Assembly: GCA_018398765.1 (NCBI GenBank)
Contig: JAHBMJ010005821.1
Location: forward strand, 1 to 52,500
From: Chromera velia
Lineage: Eukaryota; Sar; Chromeraceae
Direction of reading: 5' to 3'
Length of the DNA stretch: 52,500 nt
Below the pieces are notes generated by a model. That model was given only the letters and a program-made list of their open reading frames with translations. It made no database searches and was not told where the DNA came from. The position numbers and the translations under genes were made by a program. Of the stretch, positions 28,701-42,500 are shown piece after piece. Within the stretch, counting starts at the first letter, position 1, and each line of letters begins with the position of its first letter.

Positions 28701-30585
28701 TTTGTTGGCCGCCCGGCCTTCATTCCGCGTTTTCTTTGCTGACGGCAGACTCCTTCTTGCTCACGTGTGACATAGAACAGACTTGTCTGCGTCCGTTCTC
28801 GGAGCGTTCTTATCAGCCTCACCTGCTCCCTCAAATCCGCTCCCTTGAGTCTTTCTTTTCCAGCTTTGTGACTCGAAAGTTTTGGATGCTTGCATCTTGG
28901 TGAGAAGGAGACGCCTTCGCGAGAGCTAGAGGACACTGCATGGGCAGAAAGCACGGAGGGACGCTGACATCGAGGCAGTCGGCATTGACGCACAGTGCCA
29001 CATCAATGCAGAAAGGGTGAAGGGTGTGAAATGTGATTCCAGGGAAGAGAATGAACCTTTGATTGAATCGATCCACGCTCTTCATTGCCTGCCTGCAGGT
29101 GGGACGGAACCATGCTGCGATGACTGCTGCTCTGGACATCTCCACCCCAGACATCAACGACTGCCCTGGGGCTGCAGACATCACAACGTTCGACTACTCG
29201 ACTGACGCGGGGTCCTACACGACCACAGACTTCTGCCCCGTGTTCCAGGTGGGACTCTGTGATTGTTTTCGTTTATTCATAGAGGAGTGAGTAGTGAGTA
29301 GGTGCTGTGGATGAACTTATTTCTTGCTTGCCTGCAGTGCCCTCAGTGTCTTCTTGCCAAGTGGTATCGAAGAAGCCGTCCTCCCTTATGTGTGCAGGTC
29401 CAAGGCTGGGACGTGCCTGCCTTTGGCTACCCCCCCGTAGAGTGGGCAGTGGAGGTCGAAAACACTTACACAGACCCAAGCACAGGAACCTCCCATACTG
29501 TCAGTCAGTGAGTCAGTGGCAAGGAGGCAGTGGGATGGTGCAGTGAGATGAATTCGGAGGAAACCAGGAGTCTGGAGTCAACGGTTGAGCTGAGGAAAGA
29601 GGCAAATTGTTGATTGAAAAAGAGAGCAGATTTTCCGCCAGCAGTCCGTATACATTCTGTCCTGCAGGTCGGATCGTTTGCGTACTCCACCAGTGGAGCC
29701 ACGCAGACGACGTCCAGCCGTTCTCTTGTCAAGTCGACTGCCTCCATCGTGTCCTACTCAAAGAAGTACATCTCAGAGACCAGCAACGACGTCTTCATTT
29801 CATTCGTCCCTGAGTTCTCTTGCAGGTGCGTGTTTTGTTTGGGGTGGGGGTGGAGGTTTTGAATGATCAAGAAAACACTGGAATCAGAGAGATTGCAGTA
29901 GAGTACATTTAGAGAACGTTTGGAATATGAAGCTTCTTAGCTGCTTCAAAGCGTATCATAAGAATTAGGAAGGAACTTCTTCCCACTTTTTTTCGTTTCA
30001 AAGACTTTCTGCGAGCTCAACGAATTTCCACATGTCAGTTTGTGAACAAGTCAACCACTTCACTCTGCCCCCCTTTTGGCCCTTTCTTTTCTTTCTCTTC
30101 GATCCCATTACAGGTCCGACAGTTCCAACTGCAAGATCACACTGGGAGTCCCTCTCTTCTTCCTCGTTGGCAGCTCCGCTCTCACTGTGCCCGACTCCAC
30201 AGACAAGTCCGGACTCACCTCCCCCACCGGCATGGGCACGCTGGCCTTCGCCAGCGCCGCCACATGCTCGTATGCCAACGAAGGCTGTCAGGACGTGACG
30301 ATTTCCACCACAGAGCTGACCAGAGGAGTAGGGTATGGGCTGAAGATGACCGTGGACAATCCTTCCTTCGCTGCGAGCAAGAACGATCCCTTGAACGTGT
30401 GGAAGATCAAAGTCGTCGGGAAGACCCTCCAGCCCGTCAACGTGGCTGGCACCTCTTCTGACTACACCTCTCCGCTCAACTCAGCCTCGTTTGACACCAC
30501 CACCGTCTTCCCAGTTATGTCGCCACTCACAAGCGCATCAGTCGCACTCCAGAGTCTCACACTCGGAGCCTCCAGCACAGCCGTG
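25780..30585 (+). other. Giant gene, exon block 1 (exons 1-11)
   Basis: Exons: 25780-26556, 26595-26645 (end uncertain), 27072-27143, 27278-27430, 27804-27993, 28225-28366, 28631-28694, 29099-29248, 29398-29499, 29668-29825, 30114-30585. Exon 1 holds the signal peptide and a Thr/Ser-rich domain of about 240 residues. Exon 11 is the longest internal exon (157 codons) with paired Cys (AATCSYANEGCQD). Donors include GTCAGT five times. Exon 2 was closed at a weak GTGCAT donor to keep phase and is the least certain. Confidence 0.7.
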
Positions 30586-30617
30586 GTGAGTGGGTACAGA
30601 AGGCACGGGTGTCCTTA

Positions 30618-30651
<34 letters not shown>

Positions 30652-31933
30652 ATTTACTCTCATACAGATGGTGAGTGGGTACAGAAGGCACAGGTGTCCT
30701 CAATTTTAGCGAAAGTCCTTAATGTGTACAAATACACCGGGACCTATACACGGATGTCCTGCCTCCACCCTCGGGTTTCAAAGGAAGGGGGGAGAACTCC
30801 AGAATTTCCCGGAGAGGCCCTATTGTGTGTTGCTTCTTTACATGGCAGCTGAATGCTTTGTTCGTGTCTATGATTGCTGCCTTCCCTGTCTTCCTTCTTT
30901 CATGTCGGATTGTGACGGAATGTTGAATGAAACTGCAGGCAGACAAGAAAGATCATGAGTCCATGCATGTGGTCGTTCTCGCTTGCATGCTGTTCAAAAT
31001 TCTGTTTGCAGATCGGGTTTGTGACAGGGCAGCAAGTGGAGGCCTCAGGTATCGTGAAGGTGACTGCACCGGATGGGTATGCGTGGGCAAATCCATGCAG
31101 GTCAGTCAGTCGGTCTGCATGTGAGCAGTGCGTCTGTACAGCTTTCTTTGAATGCCTTCAAAACCCGTCCGCGGATCGAGCCGAGTCTTCTACTCCTCAG
31201 CGGTGGAAGACACTTCACCGCTTACGAATGCTACCTGAATTCGATTCGTTTTCCCGCATTCCCTTGTCGGATTTTGTCTCTTCCTCTGCTTTCTTGGTGC
31301 AATGTTTCGATCATGTGTGAGTCTCTCGGACCGATATTGTGTAAGATCCCGACTTCTGCCTTTTCTTTTTTTTTCTTTCCTCCTTGAGTGCAGCATCTCC
31401 CTCGTGAACGCTCCTCTGGGGATTCAGCCGAGTCGTTCCCTCCCGTCTGCGCTTAGCTCGGCTACCTGTGCCGTGTCAACAGCAAGCGGGGCCTCTACGG
31501 TGAATGTGCTCAGCTTGACACTCCCGAGTGACGACACGATCAGCGCAGAGACGTTCGTTGTCTTCCAGACCTCCGTCACTTTGCCCTCCTCTGGGTTTGA
31601 CTCTTCTGGCACCATCAATTACTTCGCACTGGCAACGACGGAGAGCGATGGGTGGGTGGAGGGGGGAGGCTGATGCGGTCTTTTCTTGACAAACATGAAG
31701 ATGCACGTATCCACACATATTCTTCTGATTGTCTCGATGTGTAAACAGTAAGATAGAGAGAGACCATGGCCACGGGCCAAAAGGAACTGGGCTGAAAGAG
31801 ATGGAAGTCCGCACCCCAACAGACAGTTATGTTCTTCTCTGTTGTCAGTACCTCACCATACCTTCGTGCACATGGCCCGACATCGTTTGAGAATTTGTCA
31901 ATTAGTTTGAGTTCGCTTTTCCCCTAGCTCACA

Positions 31934-31969
<36 letters not shown>

Positions 31970-32763
31970 TACAGTTCGGGTCTGGACGACAACCCCCGAG
32001 TCTCCCACGTGTACACGGGGCTGTACTCCAACAGCGCCATGACTTACACTCTGCTGAACCCTTTCTATGGGACTGCCCTGTCGGCTCTCAGGTTCGGACT
32101 CTCCATGCATGTATGTCTGTTTATGTGTTTTTTGTTTTTAGCTGTACAGCTGTGGTGCACCTCTCTCTTTCCCTCTATTTCTGTGCCATTCTCTGTCCTC
32201 ACTTACCAGAAACAAGCTTTGTTTGTGTGGCTCCTTGCGTTTTCGACTGTTCTGCTGGTGTTTCCCGACTTCAGATCCCATCCATTGCCTTCTCTTCGGG
32301 CCACCACACGTGCTGCTGCACAATTTCAATCCTGTTTCTTCCAAGTGTTTGTTATTTCTATGCCTCTCGAGTCTTTCTTTCATGGTGCAGCATAAGCCTG
32401 ACCAACGCCCTCGCATACTCCGAGACCTCCGCCACAACCGACGTGACAGTCTCCTTCACATCCACGGTGGACCTGACTCATTCAAGCGTCAGTCGACTAC
32501 AGCGAGGGCTCGGTACCTGTGACTACATTTTCTGTGTTTGTAATTGCTGGATCATTTTGGTTTGACGGAAGTGCAAAATCCGTATACACTCTGTACCTGA
32601 GGGACCAGATTCACTGATTCAAGCCCAAGAGTCGTGCACTGAGGACGTTCCCGTCCATATTCTGCTTTACACATGTCTGTCTGTTCAGCTTTACATGCAT
32701 GCATACATACATACACACATACAAACAGATCTACATCGATCTACATACACATCCACACTCACA

Positions 32764-32794
<31 letters not shown>

Positions 32795-35700
32795 GCACAC
32801 ACACATTTAGCTTTCCACGAGAAAGAAAGACAGAGAGAGGCAGAAGAGTACGCATGACAGGCACGCAGGCATTTGTTTACGGCCTGACAGCAACATCATC
32901 ATGTACAAAATCGATAGATGGATGGCGGCATCCGACCTGACACTGGCATGGTGAATCCACTCCCTCTCAGGCCCGCACCGTGAAGGTGATTGCCCCCTAC
33001 GGGTACCTGTGGGACATGCCGAATGGAAATGCGGACCTGACTCTGGGCACAGGGACGCCTGCTCTGGAGGTGAGTAGGTTCTTCATTTGGAGGATGATTG
33101 CATCTTGCCTAGTGTGTGCAAAATATGAATATATGTTGAAGAGGGAATCGAAGCAAGGTAGGACAGTGAAGCCCTCTCTCTATCTGAACAAAAGTCGCAG
33201 ACACGAGTCGGAGCTTCAGAGGCTAATGATATGCACTTGAAAAAGAGCAGAGAACACAGCGATTGCAAGTGAGAGAGAACGGTCCGTCTCATACTGTGAG
33301 ACCCTCAAAAAGAGAGAGCACAATCAGAAGGGGCACAGCAGAAAAGAGTATGCACACAATAATAAAATGAACGCTTTATTCATCACGTGCAGATCCAGAC
33401 AGCGACCAACACGGCCGGGTCTACAGCCAACGAATTGCTGCTCCGGACCACAGCCACGATCTCTGCAGGGTCATACACGTTCACGTCAGTTGAAGCAGTG
33501 CATGGTTTGTTGACGCTTTGTCTCTTGCATTTGCGCTTGTGCAAATGGGTGCGTGAGAGCGATATGGCGCATGAATGAAGAAGTGTTGATTCGTCCCCCT
33601 CAGTTCCTGTCCGAGTCTGCCGGGGTACGCATTTGCATATGTGTGTGCACGAATATGTGCATGTGTGGGAACAACTGCATGCATGCAGGGGCAAGATTCG
33701 GGTGCCCGACCAGCAACCCTCCCAGGTGGTGGACTCTTCCTCGACCTTCACCAACATGGACCAGTGGTATCTCCTCATGGGGGACCCCTCCAATGCGGGC
33801 AGCGAGTCCTCAAGGTGACTGCGGGTGGGAGAGGGGAGGGGGCTCGGGTGTTTGGTTGTTTTGTTTGCACTGTCGTGGTTTTATTTTGATGCATGTGCCT
33901 TGGAGTTGGGCAGAAGAATCAGCAGAAAAATACAAGAAGAACGGATAGGATCACGTCTGTTCTGACCTGTTCAATAGTATGCTTTCTTCCCGGATTGCAG
34001 AACGACGGCAGGTGTGGTGACTCCCTCGTTGCAAGTGAGGGCCATCCAGTCTGTCACTCTCGGATACGCAAACGTCCGTGGGGGGAATAAAGGCGGGACT
34101 TTCTTTCTGTGCTGCCTTTGCCCTCTCCTTCTTCCCTTTTTGTCTCTCGATAATCTGTGTCTCACGACAGTTGAATTTTATAGTTTCCACAAGCAGACCT
34201 TTTCTTGAAAAGCTCTATTGGTGAACCGCCTCTTCCGTTGAGTGAGAGGATCTTTCCCTTTGCACAAGCTCGGGCTTAGTCCTTCAAGCTCCGAGTTTTT
34301 CAAGAAAGGCTTCCTCTCCATTCAAACGGAAATACGCGTACATTCTGCAGGTCGGTCAATCTGCCGAGAATACTGTGGCGGTTTTGTTCCGCACTATCAC
34401 AGACCTGAGCAACGGGGCGACAATCAAGATCACGACTCCCGACAGTTTCGTCCACACGGCCTCGGCCTCCTGTGGCTGGCAGAGCGTGTCGGGTCTCCTG
34501 GACTCCTCCACACTTCTGGGGGTGGTCGAGTTGGACCCCTCTACAAGGTGGGGGCTGTCTTTTCATGCAGTAGTAAAGGCAGACACACATGCGGGAGTGG
34601 GTGGTGTATTCGAAATGTCTCCGGTCACATACATGCTGAAGAATTAATTTAGTCCTTTTGTGTTGCATCTTTGAACATGCTCGTGAGTCGTCCACAAAAT
34701 GATGCAACGCAATGTCTCGAGTTCAGCTGTCAGGTTCAGGCGAACAGACAAGGTGTCTTCGCTGCGTATCTTTGCGAGGATGGGATAGTGAAAAGGGCAT
34801 ATAGAAATCTCTGTAGAAGCACTCCTCAGCATTGCCTGACGCTTTTGACGTGAGGCTCTGCATCTCATCTTGCAGCGGCACCTCGTGGGCCTGCGGGACC
34901 TCAGGTTCTGCCGTCACGCTCACAATCACTGTGGGGAGCTCTCAAGACCTGTTGGCAGGCACCTACGTGGCAGGCATCGCACTGACAAATCCTGGAGCAA
35001 CAATTGCAACCAACCTGTCAGTCCTGAGAGAAGGGAGAAATAGAGAGACAAGAAGAGGGACCGGGTCATAAGGAAAGAGGCTAAAAAAAAGGGGGACAGC
35101 AAAATCGGCCTGATTACCGGTGTGACAGCTGTGAAAGAACCGGTAGTTCCTCATTCATCGGTGCGTGTCGTCGTACTACCCAAATGTATGCATGCACGTA
35201 TCCATATGTATGCGTGTCACTCTGTGTGTGTATGCAGATGGACTGTCGCTTCTTGGTCTGATGCGGGGAGTACTGTGGCAGACAGACAGACCCAGGGCAC
35301 GGGGGTCCAGGTGCTCCCAGAGATGCCGTTCGCAGAGGTGGTGGCGGAAGCCAACCTTGCGAGTGATGCGACTGTGTCCAAGTGGGACGACAGAGGGGGG
35401 GTCGCTAACAGAATTGTGTTGGCGTTCAAACTGAACAACGCCCTGGCCGACTCCTCCCTCATGCAGGTAGGTGGCTGGTCTTCCTGCGTGCACTGTTTGT
35501 GCATAGGTGGATGGCCTCCGATAGATAGAAGAGCAAGCAGCATAGAGACGACAATTCCTGTGGCACATATCTTTACTTTGATAGCTTGACGGGACCACTG
35601 TGATGATTTTTGTCCGACTGCTGAAAGCATAGATAATTGTAAAGAAAGACCTTCCACATTCAGTCTCTTGCTCAGGAAGTACGTCACTCACTTGAGAGGA

Positions 35701-38700
35701 ATCAATGGATGAGGAGGGGGCACTTGATTGAAAAATGACCGCGTATGCGAAGCATGCTCGTACTTGACCGTTTCGAATTTCACCTTGAGGCACATGCGTG
35801 TGCGTATGATATATGCGTGTCTTGATACATGTGTGTGCAGATCATTGCGCCCCAGGGATATGTTTTCACCCTCAATTGTGCCTCCAACGTCATCATCGAC
35901 TATCCCTTCGGTCAGTCAGTCCGATCCGTGAACCGGATTCCCCTCGTCGCCTCGATTGCGTTTCTTTTCTTCCCCTATCTACCTGTCCACACGCACGCAC
36001 TCATCCTTGCACCCTTCTTCCTTTCTGTCTGTTCCTTTTCCTTCCTGCAGGCCAAAATTCGGATGGATCAGATGCGAGAGACTCCTCTGCATACGACCTC
36101 GTCACTGCGAGCACAGTCCGATCCTGCACTGGGTCCAACAACGTTGCGTATGTTCTCTTCGGGGCAGAGATCACTGCCAACAGCGGAGGAAATCCTTATG
36201 CAGTTGCACTCGATGTGACGAACCCCAACTACGTCTCTGTAAGTCGTTTCTTCTCTCTCTTGTCAGTGTATTCACTCATCCGGGCCTGCATGCGCGGATG
36301 GTACAACTTCAATGTAGAGGCAATTATTGGGACTGTCTGCAGCCTCGGAGGATGCGTTTTTGACCAGTATTTGAGAAAGCGTTGCATGGATACATTTTCC
36401 TCAGCACATGCGGTGACTTCTGCTGTTACGTGCCTTTCATGCAGGTCTCCCCCTCGACGTGGGCCATCGCCACGCCTTCGGAGGCCAAGGCGGAGATCAC
36501 CTCACCCACTCTTCAACTGATCAAGAACATGGTCATCGACACCAGCTCCTACACAGCCTCGGCCTCCGCATTCGTCTCTGTCAGGTGAATTCAGTTTCTG
36601 CACATGCATGTCTGTATGTCCATGTTGTCTTTTCTGTCAGTGGATTGTCGCCACTCTGCATGCATCATGCATGGTGTTGTGTCCAAGCAATTATTTGATT
36701 GTTATGCACGATAGGAAGTAAGACAACGGGATCGCCTCCTTCGGGATTATCATTCAAGAATGAAAGCAAATGACATGCTTTTAAAAATCAACTCTGTGTC
36801 GCCTTTTCTGTCTCTTTCTCTCTCTCTCCCTCTGTTTTCAGATTTGAGATCACCAACAACGTGACGGCAACAAGTCTCATCCGTCTGATCGCTCCAAGCT
36901 CCTGGTCTCTCTCCCCCACCAACTCGTCAGTCTATCTCTAGCTCGGTCAATGAGTCTCTTGCCTTTTCTTCCATCCAGTCATCGCCTCGTCCGTCTGGAA
37001 CGAAGCCTTTCAACAACAACAATCGGTTTCAAGGGACCCGACGGCACGTTTTATGTGTGTGTGTCCCATAACTGCTTTCTCTGGTGTAGATGTCTTTTCT
37101 GCACTCACAAGTCATTTCTTCTCTTCTTATCCATTAGCACTCTCTGTTTCTTCATTTCTCTCCTCTTCTGCTCTCGCTAGCCACCAATTCGCCTTTCTCC
37201 GTCCATACAGCTGTGCCAAAAATGCTCCCTTGTCGGACGCGGCTCGAGAGGGTTCACAGTAGTCGACAAGCACAAAATGACTTCGCTTCCTGATTTGTTT
37301 TGTGTGCCACAGATCATGCGACTACTTTACAGGCGTGTACAACATCTCCGCTCTCTCTACAGACCCCGGCATCGGCACTGCACAGGAGGCTGCTCTGGAC
37401 TCTAGTGCGACTCTCGGGACTGCAAGCTGCTCGAGGGTGAGGGAGTGGCGGTGCGGATTTCGCTCGTTTGTACTTCTGTGAGAGCAAGAGCAAGAGGAAG
37501 AGGAAGCAGTGTACAGTGGGGTTCTTTCCTTTTACTTTTTTATCCATACAGGTGAACAGCTGCGGTTGAGACAGTGAAAAGACAGGTTACGGGCAGTCAA
37601 AAGATGTTAGGTCAAATTTCCTGTATATGCACTTTTCTTGTTTCCTTTTCTCGCTATCTGTACTACTCACCTGCAGGAAAGCACGACCCAGATCGCAATC
37701 ACGTTTGCGTTCCCAGACGGGAACAACCTCGAACCTGGGTGGACCTACGAGATTCACATAGGGGTCTGTCTGTCTCTCCTTTGTGTCTTTTCGTTCTTTT
37801 TACACTTTTTCTTTCTTATCACGTCCCTGTCTGTGTCTTTGTTCCCGATGCACCCTACCTCTCACCTGTCACGTTTTTCTTCAACTGTTCCTCTATCAAG
37901 TGCTTCCATAGAATTCCGGTCTCTCTGTCTCTCTGTCTGTCTGGCAAGGAAGGGCCGCAGAGTACTCTCAAGGCCTGGAGGGAGCCCTAGTAACCTGCCA
38001 CTGAGAGAGCGCCCCAAAAGAAGAAAAACAAATACAGAAGAAAATGAAGAAACAGAAAAAGGAAAAGAAAAGACAATATAGTATGTCTGTCTGTCTATCT
38101 GTCTGTCTGCCTGCCTGTCTGTCTGTGTGTCTGCAGGTTACGAACCCTTCCTCCACTGTGTCCACAGGAGAGTGGCAGATGAAGTCCTATTCCTCTCTGG
38201 GCACTGCAGCAGACGCCAACGTGATCGACTCAGGACAGGTCTGCCTGGTGCACGGGATCCGTCTGTGGTGGGGGGGTGACACTGTATGCAGCCAGGGGAT
38301 TGAGGTGGCAGGCATTAATTCTGTTGCCACAAGTGGCCAAATCGAGGTGATCCCCGTCTCTTCGACCTCCAAGGACCTAGAATCTCTTTTTTTAATTCTG
38401 TGCCTCTACCTGGTCCCTGGAACTGTTTTGTTTGTTTCCTATCTGATTGATCGATCGATCGATCGATCGATGAATGGATGGATGGATGCAGGTGGACACT
38501 TATCACATCGTCTCGACATTTTCTGCCCTCTCTTGGGGCTACTTCGAGAGCCAGATGGCAGCCAACTCAAGCACTGCCTCTAACGAGGTTGCCTCCTTCC
38601 CCACCCTCCTTCTGGGCAATAGAGAGCACTTCCTTGCGCTCTCTGTAACTCTCTCTAACACCCCTGCACACAGGGACACTCTTCACATCGAATTTCCAAT

Positions 38701-39557
38701 TGAATACGAGACGGCAGGGTCTCTCAACGGCACCAACACTATGGGAGCCACTTCTGCAGGGACTTGCAAGTACTTCTACTCCGTCTCCACAGGACTCCCA
38801 GAGGCTGCGTGTGACGCCAGAACTGCGACCATCACATTCATCAACCCTTCCAATGTGGACCTCAATGTGAGTATGTGTACTCGTGCAGATCGGATCTATG
38901 AAATGATTGTGTAAAAATAGAAGCGTTCCCGGCACTTGTGTGCATCTGATGTCTTTGTTTCATCCTTGTACACTGGTAAGTTAGCTTATGCACACACTTC
39001 TGCTGTACATGAAACATCACGGAAGCATCCTATGCAGCGTTTATCATGTCTTTTTGTACTGACTCAAAAACTTTTCTTCACAGTGCTCTTGTATGTCCTC
39101 CTCATGTCGTTGTCATGCATATGCATACATACGCACAATAACGTTGAGATGAAATGACGTATGCACCCTTTTTCTGCCCTCAGGTCGTGATCCAGCTCTT
39201 GATCGAGTTGCCAAATTCCAAGCCCGTGCTTGACGTGGTTTCTGTCTCCCACACACGGGAGGGCTACCCCAACCCCCTCCAGTTCACATCTGCACAGCCG
39301 TACACGATCATCCCGATCCTCCAAGACACATCCATCTCCCAATTCGATCCGCCAAGCGTTGCCACCTCCCAGTTCACTGCCTTCATGGCGTCCTTCCGCA
39401 CAGTCACGGCGGGTGCATTCAGGGTCGAGGTCTCTTCCTCTCAGGTGCGTGGCCCGACACTCGTATAGACAGAACGATGACGTGATGTGCCAGTTTTAGG
39501 TCCTCAAAAGCTCATCTCCATCCCGTCCCCCCCTCTGTGTGTGCGTGTGTGTGTGTG

Positions 39558-39596
<39 letters not shown>

Positions 39597-42500
39597 GTGT
39601 GTGTGTGTGTGTGTGCCTCTCAGACTTCGTATAAAGGTCAGGAAGAGCCCCAGATATAAAAAAAGTGTGCCACAAACAGACAAACAGACTTACTGCTAGG
39701 CCATGCTTTATCGTCGCTCTTCCCTGCAGGACTTCGACTTTGGTGCCTGCGTGACTGACGGAGCCTTCGTGACCAACCCGGACACGACCAACGCCTGCGC
39801 AGGCTCTGGGGCCTCTGCAGGCGCCAACATGACGTCGGAGCTGGCAGCCAACGCGTCAGCATTCATCAACTTCAGGAGACTCCGCAACCCCACCACCGCA
39901 GGTACGTAGGAATTAAGCCGACAAATCCTTTGGTTTTCTGCACCGCATCCCCTTGGTTTCTGAAATGTGATTCTATCTTTGCATGTGTGTATTTATGTAT
40001 GTATGTATGTGATAACGTTTTGGAGAATTTTCAACCGCGTCGGAACGAAACCAAGCCAGAGTGAGTACTGGAGAGTGGAAAAGGTGACCGAAAGCAAGGA
40101 ATGAAGAGAAAGCATAGTCCAAATGATAACAGTACCTCACAACCCCATATTGCGATTGACTGACTGCAGGCAACGCTTCCATTTCCATCACCACCAAGGA
40201 CACCAGCGGCACTGTTCTCGACCACGCACCGGATGTCTACGCGTGGATGGTCGAGGCCTTCCTCCAAGTGCGTCTGCATGTCGGGAGATGATACAGATCT
40301 CTCTCTTATTGTTGTGTCTGCAACAACACGAAATCAGAACCCTTGATTTTTGCATGTGAGCACCCATACACTTCCTTCAAGCGGGTGTGAAATCGTTGTG
40401 ATGGTTGCACAGAAATGCTAGTGGTCGAGGTGCTGCCATCTGCTCTCTCTTGGTACTCAGCTCTCTCTTGCCGGCTGCCAGAGCGTTGTCACAAGCACAA
40501 CGAAATGCCGCTCCAAAGTGTTACCCCAGCGCTTTGTCTATTGCAAACGTAGACGCCCTGTGATCCCGCTGGAATGTGTTGTTGCCTGTTTCCAGGTCAC
40601 TGGAGGTGCCGTGTGCGGCTACGACGAGCTCCGTTCGTTCCAACCCACCCTCGATATCGGCCTCGTGGGACCTGCCAAGGACGCAGGCTCAGTGACGAAC
40701 TGCAGCATGACAATGCCCTTCTTCGGGTACGCGGGCAACGAGCTGACTGTGGAGGTGCCCTCTGTTTCCTCATCTCTCAGCGCAGGGTGGCAGCTGAAGG
40801 TGAGCAGCAAGCACAGGCCGGTGCTTTCTGTCCTTTGAAAGGAAGTACGGCATACAGACCACGTGGTTGAGTTCAGGGACGTAGAATAGGCTTCACAATG
40901 AGCATTTTTTCGATCGACTACTTGCTTCCACAATCTTCTGTTGGTTGTGTCCTTTGATGTCACATTGTCTGTCGCTCTTTCTGTCTCGCTTATTTTCTTC
41001 CCTTCTTTCTTGTCGTCTCTGCCCCTTTCCTCATTTCTCTTCAGAGGCTCGCTCCAAACAAAAATTGCTCTTCCCCCTCAAATCTTGAGCTCTCTCCGTG
41101 TCTACACACCTTTCGCTTCAGGTGAGGCCCCCGAACGACAGCTTCACCTTCGTGGTCGATTCTCCCTTCGAGCCCCTCTCCGGGTTTCCCTCCAACCCCA
41201 CAACCAGCACCAACAGCGACAGGAGCGAGCTGTACGTGCCCATCGAGGCAGCCGTTGCTGCAGGTGAGAATTATGGCGATTTCGATAATATTTCAACCGG
41301 ATTATTGCAGGCACAATTTTTATTTCTGTATACTGCGTAAGATTTTTTTAATTGAGAGAGTAAAGCAGATTCCCTGTGTCACTTGATGCTCTGGTTGGCG
41401 ACTATTCTTCTAACATTTCCTCCACAGAAGCCTTTACAAGCGTTCCGTGAATGTCTTTGTATCCAGACACGCTTGGACGTGTTACGTGTAACGCATAACT
41501 CATGCACTTTTGTGTGGCAACCTGGGTGTATGTATGTGTGAGAGAGAAGAGGAACGGGAGGAGGGAGAGAGAGAGAGGTTGCCTTCCGTATGCGGGAAGT
41601 GGACTTAAAGTAGATTGCTTTTTTTGTTTGCCACCTGGACTAGATTTATTGACTGACCTCGTTTGTCCCATATGTTCCTTGATTCCTTCCTTCGATTTGC
41701 ACTCATGCATGCATGCTTGCAGGCACGTATATGAGTTGGAAGATGCGACTCCAGAACCCCGCCTTCAATCCCCCAGATGACGCCGACAACTGGCTCTTTG
41801 CCTTCATGCAGGGGGATGCATCCAACAGTGCCACGTCCGTCACCTGACCATCCAACAGTTCTGATTTTCACTTCAACGAAAAAGGCTCGAAGTCCTGTCA
41901 GATTCATGTCTCTGCAGTGCAGAAGACAAAGGAGAAAAGTTCTTGGTTTATGCAATCTCCTGCGGTCTCGAAGTGGAACCATCGATGCAATGAAATTAAG
42001 CATTTTTGAAAAGATTCTTCGACTAGAGGCCATGCAAAAACTGCACAGCATCACAACAATTCTTGCATGCATGCAGAGAGATTGCGGTTTCGAACGACAA
42101 CTTCTGGGAGTCTCCCAAGTTGGAGGGTCTGATGAGTGCCTTCACAATCACACAGACGGGGGATAAAAGGCCGGGGTTCCTCAGCAGAGTTCGGATTGAA
42201 TTTACTCTTCTCTCCTTCCTCGGCAACCTTAACCTCTACCTCACACTCAAGTGAGCTCTCAAACTCTGGAGGATTTCGTCATGCATGCCTCTCACCGTTT
42301 GGCCTCTTCTTTGCTTTCACCAATTCATGGAAATTTCTCTTTCACTGCGCCATCCCCGTTCGGGATCGACTTCGCGTACAAAGTAATCTGTATGGTATAT
42401 GGATGTCTGGGTGCATGAATGATCGAATCAACATAAATGCTTGCAGAGCCCCGACAGGATACGCTTTCGATGCAGTGGACTGCCTCCCTCCCGAGGGGCA

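Larger units (their letters stand above)
31012..37763 (+). other. Giant gene, exon block 2 (exons 12-28)
   Basis: Exons: 31012-31100, 31394-31651, 31975-32091, 32391-32487, 32971-33069, 33393-33484, 33689-33814, 34001-34073, 34351-34547, 34876-35016, 35238-35466, 35841-35910, 36051-36238, 36445-36584, 36842-36925, 37313-37436, 37677-37763. All sixteen junctions keep phase. The AP-x-G-Y motif occurs in exons 12, 16 and 23, with weaker forms in 20 (ITTPDSF) and 26 (LIAPSSW). It usually ends in a Cys at or just past an exon end, so exon borders and repeat borders are correlated. Confidence 0.75.

Noticed and set aside
38239-38346. Extension of exon 29 through VCLVHGIRLWWGG to GQIE
   Set aside because: In frame but of unlike composition; a GTCTGC donor at 38239 gives a cleaner join. 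Left open as an alternative, not claimed.
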